In this document: positions 53,565-64,000 of the stretch, piece after piece
How the letters are laid out: each line of letters starts with the position of its first letter
Position numbering within the stretch: the stretch's first letter is position 1
Assembly: GCA_964006375.1 (NCBI GenBank)
Contig: OZ023269.1
Coordinates: forward strand, 57,761,279-57,825,278
DNA from: Tillus elongatus
Taxonomy: Eukaryota; Arthropoda; Insecta; Coleoptera; Cleridae
Reading direction: 5' to 3'
DNA: 64,000 nt
Program-made: the position numbers and the translations under genes
The notes under the pieces: model-generated
What the model saw: the letters and a program-made list of their open reading frames with translations, nothing else
Told to the model about the DNA's origin: nothing
Database searches by the model: none

Positions 53565-55010
53565 TTTTTCGTTCTAAATGGCCAATTTGGCAATGAATGT
53601 TTTTGCATGGTTAAGATCGGTACATTAAAACAAGCAATTTTAAAGAAGCAAATTTATTGCAAGATATTTATAGTCCTAAAGATTTTCTCTTCAAAAAGCT
53701 AGGAATACAATAGTCTGGTCTAAAAATGTGTTTTGGTGAATTGGGTTCTTTAAAACGCACTTAATAGTGATGGTCACAGTTTACATATACAAGAAAAACC
53801 TCAATAATTTGTTGTTGTGTTTATATTGTTGTTTAATTGTGACTGTTGTAGAGTTTTCTTTGCGAAAACATTAAGACAAGAAAATGTATAACAAAAATCT
53901 GTCAAATAAGCAACTCACTGAACACAAGCTAGTTTACAACGCGTATGATAATGACATAATGCAACTTGTGGAATAAGGTTGTCACATATCATTGCTTCTA
54001 CAAATAAAATAAGTAGTTAGTATAAAGAAAGAAAGTTATATATCTGCGCATCCAGGCTTCGTCTAAACTTTAAGGATCATCATTATTTTTACAGTCTAAA
54101 GGTGATAGCGTCTTGTAACAATTATGTCACTTCGTCTTTAACAGTTCTTTTTATTTCACTATAACTTCAGTACCTCATAAATTGAGCCAGGGTTTTTACA
54201 AGCTTTTCTTCTTAAACTATTGTTGTCAAAAGGTAATTGTATCTAAGAATATGCCCAACAAATTTTGCCTTATCATTTCAATTTCTTATAGGAAGAATAT
54301 TTATTCCCTGGTCTCTTACAGCAAAATTTAATTTGTTTTTCGGTATATATTGTGTTTGCCATTCTCCCCATCTCTTCGTGTCCTGCTTTCCCCGCCATTT
54401 ATTACAACTCCATTTAAACAGGTTTCTGAATCTCTTTCTCAATTCCAAGTTACAATGTTGTGGTAACAGTGAGAAGAACATTTTGCCTGTCGAATCCTTG
54501 CTTCGCAATCTCCTCACTCGGTTAATTGCTAGGTTTATCATCATCCCTTAAAATACTCTCAAGGTACGCGAACATTTCTACGTATACAGCAGTGTATTCT
54601 TACTTATCATCATTGCTGTTGTTGATTTCACTTGCATTTTTCTTACCGCATTACCCAGGATACTAAGCACCCTTTTTGTATTTTTCCCGTTTTTCCTACC
54701 AGCTATGCTATTGGAATGATTTATGCAAGGGAACTGCCGTTATTTGGTTCCTACTACAAATATGGCGATAATGGTCATACTTATATGAAGAGAGCTGGAG
54801 TGGATTGTGGAGCAAGGCACATTTTAAGCATCGGTCATGATATTTTTTCCCTCTGTTCACTATTTTGATTCTGAAAACGTCCACTTTTTAGTTGAAACAC
54901 ATCATACTATGGTGTTGTCAAAAGGCACACCTTTTAGTGTCTCTTTGCTAACGGTTGAATTATTCAGATCCGTCCGGTGACTGTACGTGTATGTGTCAGT
55001 GGCGTGTCCG
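53565..55010. other. No recognisable gene
   Basis: Two overlapping opposite frames of 88-104 codons at 54237-54551 have no family I can support. Nothing else is evident. Confidence 0.4.
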
Positions 55011-55014
55011 AGCT

Positions 55015-55143
55015 CTTTAGTGAATTTTCGTAGAAAATTCACTGATGGGGAGATCCCGACTTTTGAATTTTGAAAAAAATTATTCAAATGAGCGCAAACT
55101 AGGTCCCCCAGAGCCCATATTAGGGGCAGTATCAATTTTTACA
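55015..55143 (-). repeat. Dispersed repeat segment B, reversed
   Basis: Close to 38380-38500, including the hairpin 'agtgaattttcgtagaaaat' and 'tcaaatgagcgcaaactagg'. Followed by (TA)n. Confidence 0.65.
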
Positions 55144-55283
<140 letters not shown>

Positions 55284-55581
55284 CCAAGACTTTTAGTTAG
55301 CCGTTTCTCAATAACTACTCTGATTTGAAGTCTACACACATACCATCGAGATAAATTCCAATTCAGTGAAAATAGTTCACGTTAAGTCAGACTTCCGGTT
55401 GAACCGGAAGTGACCATCAACTTGCTTATTTTAAATACAACATGGCAATTTTCATTATATTTTCGAATTCTACATTGAATTTGAGATAAATTATTACTAA
55501 GACATCATATGTCAAAAATCAACCGTTTTCGAAATTTTTCGTTTTTTCTAAATTCTCGCGAAAACCAAGGTGAACGTTGCA

Positions 55582-56759
<1,178 letters not shown>

Positions 56760-56844
56760 ACAACTGAGAAGACTCAGTTTTTGTAGAGATTACCCTCAGA
56801 TTGGCACCTAAACGACACGTTTGATAGCGTTTCTTTTAAGTATA

Positions 56845-57073
56845 CAGGGTGATGAGAATTAGTCGTGCCATTTGGTAAAATTGAAATCACACCCTATATT
56901 TTATGAGCTATTTTGTTTCGCATCCGTTTTCCCTTTCAATATGTATTAGCATTCCCTATACCTAAATTCCACCGTTTAACGAATATTTCAATTTTATTGG
57001 ATTCAAATTGCCACAATAGATTTAAGGCAGGCTTTGGAACTTGATAATATGCTTGTTGACGTCTACATGTCAA
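56845..57073 (+). repeat. DD41D-1 left terminal inverted repeat
   Basis: About 229 bp, pairs with 58415-58674. Confidence 0.85.
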
Positions 57074-57137
57074 AAGAGCGTCAAGCAAAGCTTATTGTCA
57101 TAAAAATCGAGATACTATCAGTCAACGCGGTGCAAAA

Positions 57138-58193
57138 ATGGCAAATTTGCAGTACACAAAAAACGATTTTTTGGAGCTTATAATTATTTATGGTGAGTGT
57201 CAATGAATTGTGGGCCGAACATGTCGTGCATTTGCAGAAAAGTACCCTAATAAACTGAAACCCAGTCACGACATGATAAAGAGGTTGCTGCAAAATTGTT
57301 CACAGCATGGAAGTTTTCGCCCAAAAGTACAGAAGCGTAAGCCAATCGTCGATAACGAGGTAAACGAACTGAACGTATTGGCATTTTTGTTGCTGATCCC
57401 AGGGCATCTATCAGGGATTGCGAAAAAGAATTACGCTTGTCAGCGAGAACGATTCACAGAATTTAAAAAAAAGCATCATTGGAGACTCTTCTCTTACCAC
57501 CCGATACATGGTTTGCAATCAAACGATCTTCCTAGACGTGTTGAGTTCTGTGAATGGTTCCTATTGAAAACACAGGAAGATGAGAATTTCTGCAAGAGAA
57601 TTATTTGGTGCGATGAGGCGAAGTTCTCCAAAAATGGCATGCACAATCGTCACAATAGTCACTTCTGGTCAGATGAGAATCCCCATGTTACCAGGACAGG
57701 TGGTCATTCAATGTGTTTTGTGCAATTAAGAACGATAAGATTTTTTGGATTAAAATATCCGATGAAAATCTCACTGGTATGAGTTATAGTGATATTTTGC
57801 ACGAAGTGATTCTAGTTTCTCTCAACACATTAAATTTAGAAGAAGCTAGAACAAGCTGGTATCAGCAAGACGGAGAACCGACCCACAGTTTCCATTTAGC
57901 TCATGATTTTTTGCAACAACATTTTGAAGACAGGTGGATTGCCAATAACGGCCCACATAGATGGCCACTACGGTCCCCTGACTTAACACCTCTAGATGCA
58001 AGCATCTGGGGCTACATCAAAAATAAAGTTTACCACGAACCTGCCACCACAAAAGAAGACATGTAGGTAGAGTTTTACGTGCCTTCAATTCACCGAATTC
58101 GAGACAAATCAGAAAGGCTACGAACCAAAACATTATAAGACGAATAACAAAATGCCTCCATCTCAGTGGAGTAATTTTGAGCATTTGTTATAA
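57138..58193 (+). pseudogene. DD41D-1 transposase, interrupted
   Basis: The likely start is ATG 57138 (MANLQYTKND...); a TGA at 57204-57206 interrupts it. The frame continues to about 57720 with a helix-turn-helix-like N-terminal region (GRTCRAFAEKYPN) and the first catalytic Asp in IIWCDEAKF. A frameshift near 57715 moves it into the frame holding WYQQDGEPTHS (second Asp) and LRSPDLTPLDASIWGY (third Asp). Between the second and third Asp there are 41 residues, which gives DD41D. A stop at 58064 and another frameshift follow before a conserved-looking end (NFEHLL, stop 58191-58193). At least three lesions make it inactive. It is related to the transposases at 60332-61420 and 62320-63257. Confidence 0.82.
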
Positions 58194-58414
58194 GTTCCAC
58201 AATTTTTTTTATTTTTGTGTGTTTTGGTTTTCCACTAGCTATTAGTTAAGTTCTGTACTCATTTATAATAAATAACACATTAGTTAACAACACATTGATT
58301 TTACATAACTAAAACAAGGGAAATGCAGCGATTTGGATGCAAATACAAAGTGTTCTCTTTTTTTACGCGAGAAGGCCCAACAAATGTTATGTTCTCATTT
58401 GTAAGGGGTGGGAC

Positions 58415-58674
58415 TTGACATGTAGACGTCAACAAGCATATTATCAAGTTCCAAAGCCTGCTTTAAATCTATTGTGACAATTTCAATTGAATCCAATAAA
58501 ATTGAAATATTCGGAAAACGGTGGAATTTAGGTATAGGGAATGTTAACACACGTTGAAAGGGAAACCGGATGCGAACCGAAATAGTTCATAAAATATAGG
58601 GTGTTCCATTTGAAATAAGCGAGTAACTGTGAATTAAATTTTACCAAATGGCACGACTAATTCTCATCACCCTG
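58415..58674 (-). repeat. DD41D-1 right terminal inverted repeat
   Basis: Inverse of 56845-57073; includes an insertion of about 35 bases near 58605-58640. Confidence 0.85.
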
Positions 58675-59099
58675 TACACTTAAAAGAAACGCTATCAAAC
58701 GTGTCGTTTAGGTGCCAATCTAAGGGTAATCTGTACAAAAACTGAGTCTTCTCAGTTGTATTTCCACAGAGAGAGAGAGAGCGTGAAACATTCACCTTGG
58801 TTTTCGCGAGGATTTTCAAAGAAATCGAAAAATTTCGAAAACGGTTGATTTTTGACATATGGTGTATTAGTAATATATTATCTAAAATTCAATGTTGAAT
58901 TCGAAAATATAATGAAAATTACCATGTTGTATTTAAAATAAGCAAGTTGATGGTGACTTCCGGTTAAACTGGAAGTTTGACGTAAAGTAAGCCATTTTCA
59001 CTAAACTGGAATTTGTCTCGGTCGTATGTGTGTAAATTTTCAAATTTCAAATCGGAATAGTTATTGAGAAACGGCTAACTAAAGGTTTTGGCGCCACAA

Positions 59100-59199
<100 letters not shown>

Positions 59200-59261
59200 C
59201 TGTTTCACATAATATTACCTAGCATTATTACCTAATTAAGTATTGTAAATTAAATCACAAT

Positions 59262-60275
<1,014 letters not shown>

Positions 60276-60331
60276 TAATAAGAAATACTGATTATTTCTT
60301 AATAATTTAAAAAAACAAAAAAAAATTAATG

Positions 60332-61420
60332 TCAATGTAGTAAATGTTCAAAATGCTCGCCACGAACATCTTGGCAACATGCTAATCTGGTATAGAAATG
60401 TCTTCTAACATTACTCAACATCTCAGGCGTGACTGATCTAATCGCAAGCGTGATTCGTCTTTTTAAGTCATCTAAGTTGAGGGGCTTAGTTTTGTATACA
60501 ATACTTTTGACATATCCCCACAAAAAGTAGTCTAATAGCGACAGATCAGGAGATCGTGCTGGCCATTCTATCGATCCGCGCCTCCCTATCCACCGATTTG
60601 GAAAAATTTGGTTCAGGTACTGCCGGACATTGATTTGGTAATGGGGCGGTGCTCCATCTTGCTGAAACCATATTTTATTGGCAGGAACTTGTGGGTTTGC
60701 TGGATCTGGATATAAGTTTGTCAAAGTTGGCACGACATTATTTTGGAGCAGTTCTAAATATTTATCCCCATTCAAGTTGCCATCAATGAAAAAGGGACCT
60801 ACGATATGATTTCCAACAATTCCTGCCCAAACATTAACTTTTTCAGGATATTGCGTATGTTCCTCTCTCATCCAATGAGGATTCTCATTAGACCAATAGC
60901 GGCAATTTTGACGATTAACATGACCGTGAAGTGTAAATGTGCTCTCATCAGAAAACAAAACATCTTCTAATTGGATCACATTGTTATCTAACATTGCCAT
61001 CATTTGTTCACAAAAATACGTTCTCCTATCGAAATCGTCCTCCATGAGCTCCTGAGTTGGTATCATTTTATAGGGATGCATTTTACTTTCCTTTAATGTT
61101 CGAAAAATTGCTGTGTGGCTAACGTTGAATAGTTGGGCTGCTTGTCGACCAGAAGTATGTGGGTTTTCTTGAAACTCAAGCGTAATATCCAATTTCGTAT
61201 CATCACTTACTGCATTGGCAGCTACTTTTTTTATCTGTCTCACATGACCAAGCTCGCGAAACTGCTTTTCTATTTTGCTAATTGTTCCTTGGGATACAGG
61301 CGGCAAATTTGGAAATTTTTCGTGAAATAAGCGAGACACTTCCATCTGTGTCCGTGTGTTATCTCCATAACCAATCATTTGTAGAATGGTTATTTTGTGC
61401 ATTTCTGTTAAATGAACCAT
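60332..61420 (-). CDS. DD41D transposase, intact (362 aa)
   Basis: Full-length transposase of the Tc1/mariner (IS630) superfamily, which cuts at its element's terminal repeats and inserts into TA. Residues 1-60 form the first DNA-binding helix-turn-helix (MVHLTEMHKI, GTISKIEKQFRELGHV); residues 75-125 a second one (FNVSHTAIFRTLKESKMHPYK is split by this region's helices). The catalytic triad is Asp158 (VLFSDESTF), Asp255 (WFQQDGAPPHY) and Asp297 (ARSPDLSLLDYFLWGY), with exactly 41 residues between the last two. The conserved YWSNENPHW and VNVWAGI motifs are present at 175-199. The end is GEHFEHLLH. The ATG at 61420 lies about 240 bases inside the right terminal repeat. No lesion is seen. Two broken relatives lie within 3 kb. 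Confidence 0.92.
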   Translation of the reverse strand: MVHLTEMHKITILQMIGYGDNTRTQMEVSRLFHEKFPNLPPVSQGTISKIEKQFRELGHVRQIKKVAANAVSDDTKLDITLEFQENPHTSGRQAAQLFNVSHTAIFRTLKESKMHPYKMIPTQELMEDDFDRRTYFCEQMMAMLDNNVIQLEDVLFSDESTFTLHGHVNRQNCRYWSNENPHWMREEHTQYPEKVNVWAGIVGNHIVGPFFIDGNLNGDKYLELLQNNVVPTLTNLYPDPANPQVPANKIWFQQDGAPPHYQINVRQYLNQIFPNRWIGRRGSIEWPARSPDLSLLDYFLWGYVKSIVYKTKPLNLDDLKRRITLAIRSVTPEMLSNVRRHFYTRLACCQDVRGEHFEHLLH

Positions 61421-61660
61421 TTTTCTGATATTATTACGTACAGTTAACGAAATTCAAACGACAATAGCACTGACACTAATCACTACTGTCATGCAGGCAG
61501 ACAACAAGTTGCTAAGGCTACGAGTTTTATACGAACAGAAAGAAAACTGTTTTTGTTTTTGTTTCATTTCATATCAGTAAAAAGAAACGCAGGAATGGTT
61601 TTTGTTTACTTTCTCATTATCAAGAGCTGAATGGGAAATAAGTATTGAATGCAATGTAGC

Positions 61661-62253
<593 letters not shown>

Positions 62254-62319
62254 GTAGAATTTCATGTAGAAACTTAAACGGAACTCAACAAATAATAAAA
62301 ATAGAAACTTAAAAATACA

Positions 62320-63257
62320 CTAAATAGAAAATTCTTGAATATGGCCACCGTTTTGTTCAATGCACTTTATACACCTTTTTGAAACATGCTTGCAAACTCT
62401 GGTGAAGGTGTTTTGGTTAATATGATTTATAGCTTCCGTGATTCTATTTCGTAATTCATTGATATTTTGTGGTGGATCGAATTTATACACATCATTCTTC
62501 AGAGTACCCCAAAAATAAAAATCCATGGGTGTTATATCAGGACTTCGAGCACACCAATGAACCGACCCATTGTTAAAAATGACACGATTATTAAAATTTT
62601 GGTACACAAATTCTTTGACGATTGTGAGCTATCTCGTCTAAATTATCATGAAGTCTTCTAATTGTTGGTAAGATATCATTTCTCAATAGATTATGATACC
62701 TTTCCCCAGTTAAATTATTTTCAAAAAAGAACGGACCAACAATGAAGTTACCTGAAGTTTTTAAAAATTAACTGTCTAATCTACAAATAAAAATAACAGT
62801 TTTTTACCTAATAAGCCGCACCAAATATTAATACCAAATATGTCTTGCAACCGTCTTTCTTCCTTTAGATGGGTATTTTCATTTGCCCAATAATGCCCAT
62901 TATGGCGATTATACACACCACAATTTTTAAATCTGGATTCATCAGTCCGTATTATTTTCAAATGAAAATTTTCGTCTTGCTCACATTGTCCTTGATACCA
63001 TCTGCAGAATTAAAGTCGCTTAGGGTAATCGTCAACATATAAGCCTTGTACGATTGAGGTTTGTAGGGATGGTAACGACTTTGTTTTAATACACGGTGTA
63101 CCGTACTTTTTGAAACATCAATTTGTTCACCATAAAACCGACCAGATTGCGGAGGGTTTTCGTTTGAAATCTGTAAGACGGCATTATTTCTTTCGACATT
63201 TCTAGGCATTGGTAGTTTCTTTGCGTGGAAGCTACCGTCGTTCAATAGATTGATCAC
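62320..63257 (-). pseudogene. DD41D-3 transposase, broken
   Basis: Minus-strand pieces in order: 63257-62958 (N-terminal helix-turn-helix with VSKSTVHRVLKQSRYHPYK), 62961-62776 (first catalytic Asp in IIRTDESRFKNCGVYNRHN, then YWANENTH and INIWCGLLG), a short further piece with VGPFFFEN-like and LRNDILPTIRRL traces near 62750-62660, and 62607-62320 (third Asp in CARSPDITPMDFYFWG and a C-terminal helical end). The region with the second Asp (QQDGxPxH) is missing, so there is an internal deletion as well as frameshifts. It is related to DD41D-1 and -2 but clearly a separate lineage. Confidence 0.75.
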
Positions 63258-63756
63258 TATCCTGCGAAATATTTTGGTGTTTGGTTATCGTCTTTCTGGG
63301 TAGTTGTTTTAATATGAATTTGGAGCTGCCTCAGTACTTCGGTTAGAACGAATATAACATTCCAACATGTCAAAATATTCTTTATTACTGAACATATTAT
63401 TAAATACTATTTAAAATAAACAGGAAACAAACTATTTAGTACAAAATTTTAAGCAACGTGTTAAATACACCTCAAACTGTTAAGATAATTAAGAATGCCA
63501 GTACTCTTAATTGTCCAAATATCCATAGCAACCTTTCTTCTGTTGTTTTTCAGTTGACTTAGGTTTAAAAATTTAAAAAATTTCAAAGCCGTCTTCGTAA
63601 ATCATTAATCTGCTTTTTATTGAGTTCTGTTAGTAAATTTAGTTATTTGCTAGGTTTACCTATTTAATTAAATTATAACAATTTTTTTAGGATAATGTTG
63701 TAAGGTAAAATATCATGTGTAATAATGGGCCGATTCATTGGTGTGCTCAAAGTTCC

Positions 63757-64000
63757 TATTTTTATCGTGAATCATTACGGAAAATTATGTTAAAAGTAGA
63801 AGTCTATTGTTAGACTCCATGGCCTACTGATTTTTGAACACTTTTTTTGTCATTTGTTCTCTGGTATTGGATTTCATAGCCTACTATCCTCAAAACGGTT
63901 TTTCTCAACATTGTCAGTGCAATTACAAGATTTCTCAAGCATGTTGTACATCATTGGAAAGCTCTTTTCACAGACCGTCAGATGAGCAACAATCCAATGT
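63757..64000 (+). repeat. Direct repeat of 59262-59505
   Basis: About 240 bp with high similarity, both starting near 'tttttatcgtgaatcattac'. Cut by the window end. Confidence 0.85.

Larger units (their letters stand above)
56845..58674 (+). mobile_element. DD41D-1: Tc1/mariner-superfamily transposon, broken
   Basis: 1830 bp, tips CAGGGTGATGAGAATTAGTC on both ends in inverse orientation, flanked by TA (56843-56844 and 58675-58676). Terminal inverted repeats are long: 56845-57073 and 58415-58674, the right one with an extra segment of about 35 bases. The transposase is interrupted. It sits at the centre of a larger palindrome. Confidence 0.88.

Noticed and set aside
54237..54551. Overlapping 104- and 88-codon frames on opposite strands
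   Set aside because: No recognisable motif and mutual overlap; LINE origin was considered but could not be supported.

Overview
This window looks like nuclear DNA from an arthropod, most likely an insect with a large, AT-rich, repeat-rich genome. The reasons are an errantivirus-type LTR element with a tRNA-Ser primer site, Penelope-like elements, DD41D transposons of the Tc1/mariner superfamily, several classes of LINE, a tRNA-derived SINE and very long (TA)n and (GT)n microsatellites. The sequence alone does not fix the species. I see no complete host protein gene, no rRNA gene and no CRISPR array. One small candidate terminal exon (27282-27416, minus) and one GC-rich island (36816-37240) are the only hints of host sequence. 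Almost everything recognisable is mobile DNA, usually broken and often nested.

Layout. 1-10 kb: a dispersed-repeat fragment, a Helitron relic (DUF6570-like, minus, about 2110-3170), then a complete-ended 6.5-kb errantivirus-like provirus (3437-9940) with 419-bp LTRs that differ at one position and a 5-bp target duplication, but with a wrecked and non-colinear pol. 11-14 kb: an older LINE with RNase H (plus) split by a younger, internally deleted LINE (11427-13615, minus) with a 14-bp target duplication and a (TA)n tail. 14.4-15.2 kb: (TA)n arrays holding a small hAT-like MITE. 17-18.2 kb: a non-coding dispersed repeat with a (TA)n core. 18.3-24.9 kb: an array of inverted and tandem Penelope-like elements (RT plus GIY-YIG endonuclease) bounded on both sides by (TA)n. 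25-34 kb: decayed LINEs of at least three kinds. 34-38 kb: mostly featureless, then the GC-rich island and a SINE. 38.5-39.9 kb: (TA)n joined to a pure (GT)656 tract. 40.2-46 kb: a giant inverted repeat with 1.4-1.5-kb arms. 46.2-51.7 kb: another copy of the dispersed repeat, a small hairpin with a hammerhead-ribozyme-like core, and a second large inverted repeat with Penelope-type ends. 52.2-53.6 kb: another LINE relic. 55-64 kb: three related DD41D transposons. One is broken and sits in the centre of a larger palindrome, one has an intact 362-aa transposase and 341-bp terminal inverted repeats, and one is decayed and runs off the window.

The main theme is repeated nesting of unrelated mobile elements in (TA)n tracts. 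A hAT-like MITE, a DD41D transposon, another mariner-type palindrome, a Penelope array and a Penelope-like hairpin are each flanked on both sides by (TA)n. TA is the normal target of Tc1/mariner elements, but not of the others. The tracts may therefore be landing pads, or may have grown from element ends. The element pairs in this window (for example 55281-56844 against 58675-59102) give an internal before/after comparison of microsatellite growth.
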